In this document: positions 1 to 14,099 of the stretch, piece by piece
How the letters are laid out: every line of letters starts with the position of its first letter
Position numbering within the stretch: the stretch's first letter is position 1
From: Epiperipatus broadwayi
Taxonomy: Eukaryota; Onychophora; Udeonychophora; Euonychophora; Peripatidae
Length of the DNA stretch: 64,000 nucleotides
Assembly: GCA_028023455.1 (NCBI GenBank)
Contig: JAQFVV010012395.1
Location: 4,590,001-4,654,000, forward strand
Reading direction: 5' to 3'
The notes under the pieces: model-generated
Database searches by the model: none
The model's input: only the letters and a program-made list of their open reading frames with translations
Told to the model about the DNA's origin: nothing
Made by a program: the position numbers and the translations under genes

Positions 1-329
1 GCAATTCATCCAGATCATTTGTTGAATAAAATTTAATACAATTAAATAAATTGTATTAAATTTTGTTAATGAGTTTTAAAGAATGCAGAAATGTTGTTCT
101 TTATATTTGTTTTAACACATTCATAATTCATGTGGATTATTATTATTTTTTTAAATAACTTAATTTTATTCAAAAAAAAAATTATTTGATTAGTGTAAAA
201 TAATATAATTACAGAGATGAAAAGAAAAGCAATATTATTTGCTAAGAGTCAAAAAACATTGTAATATTCAGTAATAGTATTGGAAAGAATGTGTATGGAG
301 ATAACAGCAATACTCTTGTAACCTAGCAG

Positions 330-390
330 TTAACCCTGTGGTAAAGTGATGGATTTAAAGCCAAAGGTTTCAGGATCTATTCTTAGCTAA
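330..390 (+). repeat. Weak tRNA-like (SINE head) relic
   Basis: CTGTGGTAAAGTGATGG resembles a tRNA A box and GGTTTCAGGATCT a B box, with about 30 bases between them. No cloverleaf can be drawn with confidence, so this is at best a decayed SINE head. Confidence 0.2.
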
Positions 391-1194
391 TAATATAAAA
401 AAAGATAATTTTTGTTCTTACTAAATGAATGTAACTATTGAATGCTCAATCTTCCACTAGGGTGCGTTTCAATATTGAAACTATATACTAACATTAGTGA
501 ACTCTTTATATTATCAGGCATTGTTTATCTAATTAAATATATAAAACTCACCTAATGTTATAAATAGTTTATTAATAAATTAGTTTATTAACCTATAAAA
601 ATTATGTTATGAGCTTGAAGATAATTTTCAGACAACTGATAATTTTTTATGAAAGCTTAAGATTTTTTTCTAGACAGTCAATCATTAATTAATTCATTTA
701 ACTATTCAAAATTGTTTTAGTAAGTGGGAATTTAGCTACTTTTAACTGGGAGGATAAAATTTCTATGGTAATTGGGATGTCATATAAATATCAATACATT
801 GACTATTTAAAAAAACCCACACATATGTAATATTATGCAACTTTCATCAATGGTGAGAGAACTTTCATTTACCTATAGACACTGAGTCACAATTTAATTT
901 GTTGATTTCTAATAGCTCTAGCATTAAGAAAATTTTGGTCACCATCATAATAGTTTGTCAGTATTTTCCACATACATCTTTATAAATGTAGTGTAGCATA
1001 TTTTTCATGATTTATGTAGTGCTTATCCAAAAGGAAAGCTTTGATTAAATCAATGCTCACTAAATGGCATTGTTAATAATTGTCTTCTGGCTAATTGGTT
1101 TTCTATTAGGAAATATTAATCTACACTGTATCCAATCACTACCCATTTATTCATCCTGATACTTAAGTTAATAGTTTAAAAATGTGAAATACTA

Positions 1195-1860
1195 GAGGGT
1201 ATTCCAAAAAACCTTGGAATTTTATAATAAAAAATTGCGTATTTAATTTAGGTATTATAATCTGAATCTTCTTCAAAGCACAGTTCATTTTATGCAATGC
1301 ATCAATCTAAATGTATTTTCCACTTTTTGAAGCCATAACAAAATATAATGCCTTTTAATGCCTCCATTTTTTTTTTTTCAATGTTGGTAAAACATTTTTC
1401 TTTGAGATATTTTTCATCCAGGAAATAAAAAAAATAGTACAGAGTGACATCGGGTGAAAAATTGGTTCAAATTCAAGCCTTTGTGTGCTAGTGTGTTGTC
1501 ATGATGAATCCATCACTCCCCATTTTGCCAAAATCAGAATATTTTTTGTCCCACCACATCTCATACAAACATTTTAGAACTTATAGGTAAAACTTCTGAC
1601 TATTACAAATGAATTCTGAGTGAACAATGCTGTCTGCATCAAAAAAAAAAAATCATTGTCTTGACATTGAACTTTTCTCACCACACTTTTTTGCAATGTA
1701 ATTAATTTGAACCCTTCCATTAAACCATTTGTATTATAATTATTTGCCCTGCCATTTTCCCTAACAGGAAACAAAATTTCATGTCTCAACTTTTCAGCCA
1801 TCACAAAAATTGACAAATAGGCAAGAAACACTTAACAAAAAAATTTACTATGTGATGCCA
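1195..1860 (-). pseudogene. Decayed mariner-like transposase fragment
   Basis: Reading the - strand through several stops and frameshifts gives pieces that follow the order of a Tc1/mariner DDE transposase C-terminal half. There is a D-S-S-W-Q-H-T-S stretch like the DNAxxHTS catalytic neighbourhood, then a segment in the place of HPPYSPDLxPxDYFLF, then a Lys-rich W-M-K-N-I-S-K-K. Near the low-coordinate end a final stretch reads KFQGFLEYP just before GAGGGTATTCC. The longest intact piece is 85 codons (1574-1831). No catalytic residue is securely placed, and no matching terminal repeat was found on the far side. Another DDE family, or chance, cannot be excluded. Confidence 0.33.
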
Positions 1861-4800
1861 TGACTATTTGATGATGAGCAGACTAATACAAAAGCATTCT
1901 GCATAGTGCATTCAGTTGTGGAACATACCTACAATGGGTCTTCCCACCAAAGAATGATTCTGGTTTTTTTTGGTAACCTCTTGTATGTAAGATTTTGAAC
2001 CCAAGCATAATTATACAGATCTGACATCACACTAATAGCTATATATTTTATTCATAGCTGACTTGTGATATCTTGGCCTTTTGGCAAAAAAAAGGGTGGT
2101 AAATACTAATAAGCATTACATTTTTTTTAATTGCATTTGATAATTTAACATTTATTTCTTCATGCATATTATTCAAATAAGAATTTTGTTAAATTTGACA
2201 TTTGGTTTACTTAATGCTTTATTTAATTTAATGGGGGAAGGGGGGGGTCTTAATTACCATATAACCAACTTTCTAGCAGAATTTAATAAAATGTGACTTG
2301 ATGAAAAAAAACTTCATTCATTGTGAAACCTTAATTTGCTATTATTAAATAACATTAGACTTTAGATCTTGTTTATGTGTTATTCAATTTTCAAAAGAAA
2401 TCTTTATGTAATACTTTTTTAAACCGATTTTAATGTAGAACTGTATGATTGTTAGTGTCTGCATATACATCATAATTATTCTAGGGTTTTATTAATTTGG
2501 GGATTATGCCAACTTGAATGTAAAAAACTGTATATTAATTTTTTTAAAAGGATAAGAGTATTATAATATAATTTAACATACATTCTTGTTCCTCTTCAAA
2601 TGCTTTATATGACATTACAACATAAAGAGAATTTAAATGTTAGAAATTCATCAGTTTGAAATGTATTTTATTAAAAACTGGGAGAGAGACCTATCTGTAT
2701 TTGATCATGGCTTCATGTTGGTAGGTAAATATTTGTGATAGTAGAGATGCAAAATATATTTCCTTTTAATTTTGCTGCCTTTTTTTTTTTTAGAAAAAAA
2801 AAAAAAAAGAAATACTTAACAAATATAATTTAGAAAATTAATTCATAGAATCTTTCAAAGATATTTTTATAATTATTTGTTGAAAAAAAAATATTGTCAT
2901 TATATAGAAAGCAAATTTGTAAGAAAAAATATTAAATTACATTTTTTTTGCAAATCCAAAATAAAGTAGATAGTTCTTTGAATAAATAAATAATTTAATA
3001 ATTATTGCTGTATATCATTTTGATTTATCATCTATTTTGTGTTAATTTTATGTTCTGCATTTTAGTATTTTAACATCTATTATATATTTGTTGTATTTCA
3101 TTTATTGGTCAATAGTTATGATTTTGTAAAATATCAGTTAATTTTGGTATCAAATGAAATGTCGATTTTTAAATTTTATTCTCTGGAGTTAGTTGTCTTA
3201 AATTTAAATGACTGCTTATAGTGCAATTATGTTATTTGTTTGAAGCACCATCATTTTTTTAGGTAGCTGTCCTAGAGTCAACCCAGATTGCTATCTGATT
3301 ATTAGTCAGTCAATAGATATTTATCTGTTATTAATTAAAGTGTTAAATTAGAAAGGAAAAACATTTGTGAAGTTAGCAAATAGGAACATTGGATAAACTT
3401 TTTCTCTGTTTGGACTATTTAAGGCTTGTTTTAGCATATCTTTTTTAGTTCATAAATTAAAATAAAAAGCTTTTTTCATTATTAAATTTATCATTAGCTT
3501 CAAATACTAGTTATTTCACTCTTCATTAGAGTTACTTTTATGGATTTTATTAAAAAGTGTTTTATATTGTTAAAACTGATTTTGTTCATGATTTCAATCT
3601 TCTGTGTCTAGGAGTGTGTTTAGAACATTAGTCTGTTTACATAAAATTTAACACACATTTTCCCAAACATTCTATAATGGGATTTTAATATTCTTGGTTT
3701 TTAGATCAAAAGTTTAAAATCTAGATTATATTGAAATTTATAAATCTTTAGTTACTTGTATAAAATAGTTTTTACTATTTAGTGGAAAAGGAGAGTGAGA
3801 GATAGAGATTTGTCATTTATATAAGATTTTTTTTTTTTAACCAAATAATTTATTTTTATTGAAACAAAATTTTTTAGTTTCAGATCAGAGGCACAAAAAA
3901 GTTCAGGAACCAGATATCATTTTGACTCTTAAGTTATTTTTGGCTACAGGGATAATTTTAAAAAAAACCTTGATATGAGCTTTGTTATTAATTGCAGCTA
4001 AATAAATATGAATACAATGTGTGGTATTCAAGAATCAAAAGTTCACTAAAACAAGTTTTACAAACATTAGAGAAAAGGGGCTTTAAAGAAAATATTTTGC
4101 AAGGCCTATTGTGGAGTAATATTTTGAATATTTAAAATAAATTATATATTTATACAGGTTTTTTTTTTTTATGTTCAAGAAAAAGTAAAAAAAAACCCCA
4201 TATATCTGTCAATAAAGAATTTGAATATTTTTGTGAAAATTTATGTTTATGCAGTAGAAATTTATAGCTAGCATTATATAATTTTTTATTATTATTTAAA
4301 TGAAGTTTTATAACAATAAGCTGATTTCAGTGTATTAAATAATATCAAAAAGAATTTAAAAGTTTTATTTAAAAAAAAAAAAAAATTATTTGAATGTGTT
4401 TAATACTTGTATTTTCTCCGCTCCATTTTGTTAATGTTCAAATGAATTTTTTAAAATACTTTAATTTGTTTTTTTTAATTTGCCTTTTTTTTTTTCCAAA
4501 AACATTTTTATTGCTTATACTTATTATTATTTTTTAATTCCGAATACTGGATATAAAGCTGTAATAGTTTTTATTCATGTAGTTGATCTGCTTTCTGTTT
4601 AAATCTCATCCCATGACTTTAAATTCACTATATTCTAGATCTGCCTCTATGCTAGCTTCCATATTATATAATCTCCAGCTTGAATAGATTGAATTTTTAA
4701 TATGGCATGACTGAATCAGCCGATGAGTTATTTTTCAATTTTCACATTCATAATACAATAAACTTTGGGATCAAGAATTCATTGTGTATATATACACTTT

Positions 4801-7669
4801 TGCTGAAGATATTTTGGCATAATTTGAAATAAAATATATATATGCTAAAAAATTTAAGATAATTAAAGTTAATTTGTAACTGAGATTACTAAAATGTGTA
4901 GTTATTGATCTAATATCATGTTTTTATAATTAGGTATATCTTTAGAATATTTAAAAATTCAAATATTTATCTTGAGTAACATAACAGAAATAAAAAGTGG
5001 GTGCTGAGGAAGGCAAATAGCCAAAAATTAGCCTAGGGCTTTGTTTAACATAACCTTCTGCTATCCATTGATTTTTTTTATTAACAATAGTAATGAATGC
5101 AAATATTTAAAATTAAATAATTTGTAGCAGAGGAAATAAAAAAAAAAATTCATTTAGTTAATTGATTGTAACTATTGTGTTTAGGCTTTCCATATAGTGC
5201 TTGAATGTCACTTGATCATGAGTAGAGATAATTTACTTCATTTTATTCTGGTGTCAAGTGTACAAATCTTCATGGTAGTGGTATTGATTGCTAAGTATTC
5301 TTACTTACTCTATCACTGTAATAAATTATAGGAAAACCATGCGAAGAAACATTTTGTTACTACATTAATGACCATTTGAAATTTATCCATGCTTTATTTA
5401 TTATTAGATATTAAATCTTGCAATTCTTTGCTGATAGCTTTTGTCTTTTAATAATAGTTATATCCATTATTATAATTTAAATTTTAAAATTTTCAACCTT
5501 TTTGGGTGATATATTGCAACTTTCCAGCTTACAAGACCACAAGTTGCTGATATTTTTTTCTATGTATATATTTTGCCAGGAATTGAAGGATCTTTTCATT
5601 AATAAGTTGTTTTAGATATTGAATCCATTTTCAGGAAAACATTATAAGCCAAAAGTTATTTGTGGATATAAATTAAATATATTGCTAATTATGCATTTCA
5701 AACTCTTGTTTCTGTTGTCCATTGAAAAATCAAACATGAGACTCAAACACACACGGATATATAATTTTCTTCTTATAATGTTTTGAGTAATATTATCATC
5801 GCTGTACTAAGTCCAAAACCTTCAATTAACATTTTAGCAATAAGATATTTTTATATATTCTTTTATTATTTCAAGATGTGAAAAAATTGTTATCACATAC
5901 AATTATTTAAGGTAATGTCCCAATACAGTGCCAGTAAGCCATTGTGCTTGTATAATGCAGATAAGAATTATATATATATATGATGTCAACATTGTTTAAA
6001 ATGCAATTGAATATGTTTGAGAAAAAATATTTTAATTCTCATCTATCTATATTTTAAAAACTTTATTCCCAGATATATAACTTTTTATATTGTAACATTT
6101 CATGTGTTTTTAATTTTTGTAATTATTTTATTTTATACACACTGACACACACTCACAAATCAATCATTATTACATAAATATTCTATGTAGATAATAGCCT
6201 ATTTTATTTGAATTTTAGGTTTGTTTTTAATTTTGAGGATAATGGAGAAAAATGGCCACAGACATGCATTATAAACTTTGTACCGTCATCATTTGACATG
6301 ATAATTATGAATGACAATTTTCCACATTGATCTACAATCTTTTTGGTTTTTCATGTTACAATGATCTGTTCATTATTGTGATATGCTATTTTTATCAACT
6401 TAGTTTGGATTTGTCTGATGATTGTTGATGTATTGATGACAAACTTCTATGTGTACTGAGCTCATAATGTAAACTATAATTATCTGTGTTTCGCTATCAG
6501 TCTTTCAAAGCATTATGACCAAATTAAGACATTTTTAATCATGTATTTATATTTCAAGTGGAAGTTTGCACATCTTTTTTCTTTTATTGAAATATTTGAA
6601 TAAATAACTTTATATACAGATTGTTGCAAAAATGGGTTTGCTATTCACTGATAGGAGACTTCTTCAATTCTCTCTAATGCAACCAAGCAGAAAAAATATC
6701 TTTTACTTCATACATCCTTATTGTTATTCCCATGTAATTGTTCACACGGTAAATGAACATAAGCAAAACTGCTCGCCAATAAACATCAGTCGTGCAGTGA
6801 CATTTTCAGTTAAAATACAATAACTTTCTTTCTCAGAAGTCCGATATTTTCTAATTGATCATTTGAGTTTTTTTTCCCTGAAGATACTATATATGTGTCT
6901 ATGTTTTTTTTAAAAATTACAGTTAAAAACAATGTCATTCTAAAAGGCTATAAAATATTAGATAGGCACTAATTGATGTAGAACATGCTAAGTCTGACCT
7001 GGAATGGGCTTAAACTAACATTCAATTGTTTTTATTTAGCCATATTTGTGCTAATTTTAATATTATATAGGACATTCTCAGCCTTATGTTGTTAGAAAGA
7101 AGCATGAAGTCACATTTGATTTGAAAAGTGGGCATAATTTAAATCAATTATTTATATTCAACTCTAGAAGCTAGTATAAAAATTGATGAAGATTATGAAT
7201 ATGAAATATTTAGTATCCTCTGACGAAGTATCTTTCATCAGGTACTAGTTCTGGAATATTGGTTGCAACACTATTTATGATCACATTATGATTTCTAGAT
7301 GCCTCTACATAATGTAAAGGGACTAAATTGGTCATTTTTAATATGTTTATAATTTTAATCTTTAAATACTAGTGTGTATCTTATTTGTATACATATATAT
7401 CTAACTATCTATAAATAATATTAGTGTTTTAAAAATAAAAATTGTTTACCAAAAAAAAAAAAAAAAAGTAAAAAAATAGAATGTGAGAGGCATCAAACTA
7501 TCTTCTTTGGCAATCAAATAATGTCATTTGTGTGTCAATTTTTTTTTTTTTTTAATGACTGATTATAATAAGACAATTTATAATGCAGAACTTAATATTA
7601 ATAAATTATTATTATTTTTTTTTTTTTCAAAAAAGTTTTTAATTTTGATTATTTGATTAATTGTTGCAG

Positions 7670-7851
7670 ATAAAGAACAAAATGCAGATTCTTCTGGGTC
7701 ATCTGCTAGCATTAGTCAGAGCTCATCAACATCCAAGAGACCCCCTCCTCCATTAGTGATTAATAGTATGCAGTCTCCTTCCTTAGCTTCTCCACCTGTA
7801 GTCACAATAGCACCTACACAAGCACACAATTCTATGATTGATGGAAGAAAG
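7670..7851 (+). CDS. GSE1: GSE1-like protein, internal exon a (first one visible)
   Basis: This is the first recognised exon of a GSE1-like nuclear corepressor subunit. The acceptor is TTGTTGCAG just before 7670 and the donor is AAG|GTAAAA after 7851. The exon starts with two bases of a split codon and then reads 60 open codons, ending in phase 0. The peptide is rich in Ser and Pro: a poly-Ser run, KRPPPPLVI, then SPPVVTIAPT. Human GSE1, as I remember it, has a Ser-rich N-terminal part followed by TPPVVTIAPT, so this block anchors both identity and position. The upstream exon with the start codon was not found in 1-7669 and probably lies outside the window. The segment looks disordered and has no enzyme motif. 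Confidence 0.9.
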
Positions 7852-8099
7852 GTAAAAAATATAATATTAATATAAAATATTCATTTTTTATTATATGTGT
7901 GATATATGCTTTAATTAATTTAAGATTAAAAAAAAAAAGTAGCATATTAAATTGATTGTAAATATTGCAAAACTAATGGATTCATTTCAAGTTAAACAAA
8001 AACAAATATTCTAGAAAACTTTTTCATTTTTTGTAAATTTATTTTAAATAAAAGTAACAATGCTATATTAAAGAGATGTTAAATAAAAAATAATCAAAT

Positions 8100-9330
8100 G
8101 GTTTTTTTGCTCAGAAGTTCATATAAAATTTAAGCACTGAAAGAGACTGGCTAACCCATAGAGCTTGAGCTCTATAATCAACTGCACTAACACAGGCAAG
8201 GCTTAAGAGACGTAACCAATGCAATATGAAGATGCTAACATAAAACCACGCTGTCAGGAATATGCATCTGCAGCTTGATATTATTTGAAGGACATGATCC
8301 TCGTCCAGTACAGGAATGTGCATTTGTCTGGCGAAGGAATCATGTATATAAATTAATTAAAGAGTGCTACGTATAGGGGAGAGCGGTCTTTCTACCGACT
8401 TATAAATCCCTGTCCATAGAGCTAGAAGGGGTCAATGGCGCAGGAAATACGTCTGTGACCATTGCAATGATATGATTGCCTCTTTGGGGTCATGCATTCA
8501 GTTGGGCACGTTGCCCTGTCTGCTAAACATGCTTCACATTACATTGATATAAACACCCATATATCCCGCCACAAGTATCATCCCAACTACGAAACAAATA
8601 GCCTGAAATTAACCCTTTAAAATAAACATAAATGAATTTAAACATAGTTATTAATTTTTATCCATGCAGCTATCTACACCCAACTTTAATTTGATACATT
8701 TTAATTAACACTTAACATAAAAAAAAGGAGAGAAGTGGAAATGATTGCTTAAACAGATGCATAAAAAAAATTACTAATAATTGATTTTGAATTCTTTAGG
8801 CCAGATAATAGTTCTTATTTTCAGCTATTAATTGCAAATTTAGGAAAAGTTCCCATTAGATAAACACAAGAGTTCATACTTTACGGATTGAGCAGATTTA
8901 GAGGTCCATCTTCGTGATCACTTTCATAGATTGTTTGTTCTTCTTTGAAACGAAACCGACTTGCCATGCATTTGGTCAGGAACTGTCATCCAGAGGCCTC
9001 AGCTGGTTGTCCGGAAATTAAATTTATTGCAGACTTCTACATCGTGAAATCTGCAATACAGCTAGTTATAACGGTATATTAATAGTCAGCTCTAAGATAA
9101 CAACAATTATAATAATCCTCAATTCAAAAATTTGGGGTTTTATACTTTTATTAGCCTCTTATCATCCAATCTTCAGATTCAATGAGCAAGACGTCACTAA
9201 TCCTCTCGTGTTTTTCATTTACGGTCCGTGCTGTCATTTCGTGCTTGCATTGGTCATTTAATTTCTTTTTATTCTCTTATCTGACCATTTAATTATTCGA
9301 GTGCCCCAAAGGCTAGTGTGCTTTAGAACA
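8100..9330. repeat. GC-richer unclassified insert
   Basis: About 1.2 kb is visibly richer in G and C than its surroundings, with words such as GAGAGCGGTCTTTCTACCG and GTGACCATTGCAATG. A 70-codon frame lies on the - strand (8111-8323) and is hydrophobic without a recognisable domain. No terminal repeats or tandem structure were found. The composition break suggests a transposable-element fragment such as an LTR or leader region, but the class cannot be named. Confidence 0.3.
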
Positions 9331-9972
9331 ATCATTTAATTAATAAAACAATCATTTCCATTTTCTAAGATTGTAAAAAATCAACACTATTTCTATTTTC
9401 AAAAATATCAAATCTTTACATCTTTACTTTTTTACAAAAAAAAATACTTTCAAATACTTTTATTTTTAAAATATATACGTTAAGCAACTTTTAATTTTCA
9501 GTTTTTAAGTTACGTTTTTTTTTCTTTTTAATCAATTTTTATTTATGATATTTTAATTTTAAAATAATGTAACGGCATATTATATACCATTACACATTAT
9601 TGTAAAGAGCTTCATTCAAATTATATAGGATATCTCTGCAATGAAATAGGGAAATCAATTTTAGGAAAAAAGAAAAATATTGATTGAGAAGTTATTAATT
9701 GATTAGAAATTCATTAGTTAAATTTTTTTAAAAATATCTATATAAAATTTTAATGAAACATCATAAGATGATTAAGTGAAATTCTGTATTTTAGCCATGT
9801 TAAACAAAATAAAAGGATAAGGCCAAAAATAAATGGAAAATTCAATTATTTTATTATAGCTAATAATGGAGGAAAAATATAAAGTTGTTATGGATTTACC
9901 CTTATTAAATGTAAATGAGTAAATTTTGTTATTGTTTTTTTTAAAATAAAATCCAATATTCTTTTATATGTA

Positions 9973-10838
9973 CACCTGGGTCTTGTTTTACGCGATAGAG
10001 AGGTTCCTCAGAAAACGCGCGCAAATGAAATCGCGTAAAAATAGACATAACTTACATTGAAAAAGAGGGGATGCGGTCTGTGATTTTTCAAAATTCGCGT
10101 AAAAGCAAAGCACCAATGTAAAATTACTTTAAAATTCGCGCAAAAAAAAAAAAAAAAATAAGGAAATAAAATATGACTAATAAAAAATTTCAAATTTGAA
10201 AAAAATTGATACAAGACAAACTTTTTTTAACTATAATATTTAATTTTATTCAAAATAATATATTTTTATGCATAATTTACAGTACAGTAATTTACATTAT
10301 TTTATACACGTTTTAATTATTATGATTTTCTGGTGAGTAATTAATCTTTGAGACGATGATTTTATTAATTGTTTACGAAGCTCGCGATATCCAGACATAC
10401 AACCATTTAGCTCTCGTTGGAATTTAAGAACACGTTAATAATTAGTGTCATTAATAAGAAAATAAAAATGGATTACGTTCTTTTTTAAAAAGCAAAAACA
10501 GGATGTGATTTAAAATGCAAAGTTAACATGCACAATGTTTGAACAAATTTACATTATAATCTTGTAAAATTTAATATGTGTATATATAAAATGTGGAAAT
10601 CATGATTTTAATTTCATTATTGCATAAAATCTTACTATTATAAAGCACTGAAAATATTGAAATTACTAAGATGAAAGTTGAATTCCAATAATGTGCTATT
10701 ACTTTCAATATAATGTAAGTGTGCGAAATTTAATATTTAAAGTAATAGGACATTATTGGAAATCGACTTCCGGTGAAACACGAATCGTGTAACTTCAAAA
10801 TCGTGTTAAATAAGTCCGCGTAAAAAGAGACCCAGGTG
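9973..10838. mobile_element. TA-flanked MITE, copy 1
   Basis: Terminal inverted repeats of about 21 bases start CACCTGGGTCT and end AGACCCAGGTG. TA dinucleotides flank both ends (9971-9972 and 10839-10840), as expected for a Tc1/mariner-type target duplication. The 866-base body has no transposase frame, so it is non-autonomous. Subterminal sequence is rich in GCG/CGC words. Two more copies, inverted relative to this one, lie at 46820-47890 and 48051-49022. Compared with copy 2, this copy lacks roughly 80 internal bases. Confidence 0.85.
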
Positions 10839-11734
10839 TATATAAAAGAACTTTTGAATTTTTTAAGTTTGCTAAGTGATGCAAATTCTTTGGATTATTA
10901 AAACGTATTTACACAAAATTATTTGCAAAATTTTATTATGTCATAAAAGAATTGTCTTGAATGACTAAATACAGTTTATTTTGTTTTTATGCTAATAAAT
11001 ATTTATTTTTAAATAGCACAATATTTATTGCAACATATTCGCAAGTAAAGCAATCTTCACATATGTGCTGTTTTAATATAAATTGACATTCACTCACCCA
11101 TAAGCAAAGATTTTAAAGAACAAATGAATCACTTGCCCTTCAAGCTTATCTATATATAAGCCAACTATTGCGTATTGTGCATTAATCAAGTCTTGAGTCT
11201 ATTATATGTCTGATTGTTTAAATCATGTTCCTTGTACAAACATAATTCAAATATTACAGGAGAGAGAATTTATCTCATTTTTAACCATCTGCAATTAATT
11301 AAAGCATAATAATTTAGAATCTAAACAGATCAATAAATATTTATTTTTTATTTAGCACAGTATTTATTGTAATATATTTGGAAGTAAACCCATCTTCACA
11401 CATTGATTTTTACAAACACAAAAGTCACAATATTTCAGAATAAAAACTATATCTGACTTTCATCATTAATTAACCCATGTCACGACTTGGTTAGTACTTT
11501 CTTATCTGGACATCTTTTTAATTTGCACTACAGGCAGAAAACATAATTGTACATAATTAATATAAAGATATAAATCAATTTTGTTTAATTTTTTTTAATG
11601 ATTTTGAACAGTATTTGACTGAATAATATGCATATTGGAAAGAAAATGAGTAAATTGGAAGAAAAGAATATTATATAATATATATAATATTGTGAACAAA
11701 CAAAACATAAGCTACTATTATTATTATATAATGA

Positions 11735-11895
11735 GCGTGAATAGGTCTTAACAAGATTTTCTAAATATCTCTATCCCCAGACCAGTTTCTAGCTGATGGC
11801 TGGGGTTAGAGATATTTAGAAAAGCTTGTATATAGCATTTGCAGTACAAGCTTATTACATTAAGTCATGTGATGTATGACTTGATTTTCTTGCAA
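11735..11895. repeat. Fold-back copy of a dispersed hammerhead-like repeat
   Basis: Arms 11757-11780 and 11800-11823 are inverted repeats matching at 23 of 24 positions, around a 19-base loop. The loop, read on the - strand, ends GAAACTGGTC, the 3' half of a hammerhead-like core seen at 55073-55110. The right side continues into ATTAAGTCATGTGATGTATGACTTGATTTTCTTG, a module shared with 38344-38373, 39890-39958 and 54960-55005. The left arm is an inverted piece of the same element's tail. Confidence 0.7.
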
Positions 11896-14099
11896 TTTAC
11901 TAATTCACACATAGTTCTTGGAGTAAAATCTAACTGATGTGTGAAGGCTTTACTGCAATTCTATAGATAAATTATAACTTCAAAATTAGTTATTTATAAA
12001 AGTAAAATATGAGAGAAATATCTTCTTTTGGATACAATAAATATATTTTAATATAAGTAAAAGTCCGAGAAGAAATTGTTTTTTTTTATTTCACATTTTA
12101 TCTTATAATTAGACAGGTGTGCTCCTCAAAGTTATTCTTTTTGAAAATTCATTCATTGCCAACCAAAAAGATGTTGAATGATGCAGGTTTTTGCAAACTA
12201 TGCCAGGATAGCAAAATAGATTGTATCTTAAACCCACTCTTCAATTTTTATACCCTGACTTCACTCATTTCACTAGACTATATGGCACAGTCTCTTGCAA
12301 TCAGCTATATTTTCTTCTAACGGATATATTTACCTAATTATTATGATAATATCATTGGAGATGGATCACTCTCATGGAATTAAAAAATTTTCCTCTCCAA
12401 TGGGTGTGTGAACTTTAATTTTCATATCAAATTACTGTCATTTTCACAGCTCTTTCCTTTAAAATTCTTTTATATATTACAAATTTAAAATACATTTTTG
12501 ATTGAAAAGGGTTTTTTTCCCTTCTATTAGAACTAAAACAAAATGACAAACTTTGAATTGCAGTATTTCAGAGATAATATTAAATCTTCTGATGAATATT
12601 AATATAACTTACTATCATTACTATTTTAATTATTTCAAGTATTCTGGGATCACAGAACTTATCCAGATTTAATCACAAATAATTTTTGACATTTTTCTCA
12701 AAAATTTCATTAAAAAAAGGAGGAAATATTATTATTCATCTTTCTACACAAAAAAAAAAAAAGTTTTTTTTTCTTTTCCAATTTTAATATGATTTTATGT
12801 AAAATATATGTAAAACTTTGGAAACAATAGTCATTTATAGCTAATCTTTATTTATTTTATTATTTTGTTCCTCTGTTTCAAAGAATTTAATAAAAAAAAA
12901 GTTCAATCCAATGTTTACTTTAATGTCCATAAATGTGTGTGTGTGTTCAACTCTTAATATAAAATATTTTAATATCAAGAATATCTGCCATAATAAATGA
13001 ACAATAAAGGAATGTAGCAGATGAATATCTTTTTCAAGAGGATTTGAGTGCAAGAGGAAGTGGTTTTTGTACTTCAACATTTTCTGATTAAAAATCATTA
13101 GTAAACATATTGTGTATATATATATCTTAAAAGATACTTATGATGAAATAGATTAGTTTTACATTGGAAGAGAAGTTGGATATACTGTGACTGACTATTC
13201 AACTTGTATATTGAATATTTAACAAAAGAATATCATTATTATTCTTGTTTCATATTTATACTCAGTTTATTGATTATTAATATATATATATACTGTGACA
13301 GTCAGTCTTAAATGACTGCCACAAAGATGGCTGTAAGCATAGTTGCAGCCCAAACAAATGTACATATTATAATAAAAGGAGTGGTCTGTGCAGGTATATT
13401 TTCTCTGTTGCTTACACATACACTATATTGTAAATAAATAGGATGAATGGTGATAATACACTTATAAATAAACAAATGCGGACACCACATATAAATATGT
13501 ATTTTGCTGTTAATAAATGCTATATATTTTTTTTATTTGTGATATGAATAAATATGGCAGGGGATTAGAGAAATTATTGCGAGAAACTGAAATGTATTTG
13601 CAAGTAACCCATCAGTAAACATGTTTTATTTTGATTTTTGATTTTATTTTAGATTCTCAAATGTATTTTTTTTTCTGTTGCTTGTTGAATATTCTTTTTG
13701 GAAAACTTAAAAACAATTTTTATGTGACAACAAGTATACAGTTTTATAATTTTTTTAGAACTTAATGTTCATGACCGCAGTCAAGCCAATGACCTCTTTC
13801 TTTTATTGTATAATGTTTTTGGAAGAAAAATGTAGAAATTGTATCAGTGGTCATTTAGCTGGACACCTACTCAAAATTATTTAATTAAATAAATGTGATT
13901 TTATTTTATTGTTTAAAGAAATCAAGGGATTGGAATTTAAATGATCTGTGAAATTCTGAAATTAATTAAAAGAGAAAGTTATCGTAAGACAAATTTTTTC
14001 CAAGCAGATAGCTAAAATTAAATCCATTGTTTGGACTTAAGTAATTAAAAACAGGGATTAATAATTTAATTAAAAACAGAAATGTAAAAGCAATAACTT

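Larger units (their letters stand above)
1..7669. other. Non-coding AT-rich sequence upstream of exon a
   Basis: No host exon was recognised in this stretch, which is either intron or upstream flank of the GSE1-like gene. It contains homopolymer runs, short AT repeats, a weak tRNA-like relic near 330-390 and a probable dead transposase at 1195-1860. I looked for GSE1 N-terminal coding blocks and saw none. Confidence 0.6.

Noticed and set aside
5960-5985. (TA)n and other short AT runs, as at 13280, 52770 and 53830
   Set aside because: Common background in AT-rich DNA; no structure beyond simple repeats.
12841-13098. 85-codon antisense frame
   Set aside because: Asn/Lys/Phe-rich composition with no recognisable motif; expected by chance in this DNA.
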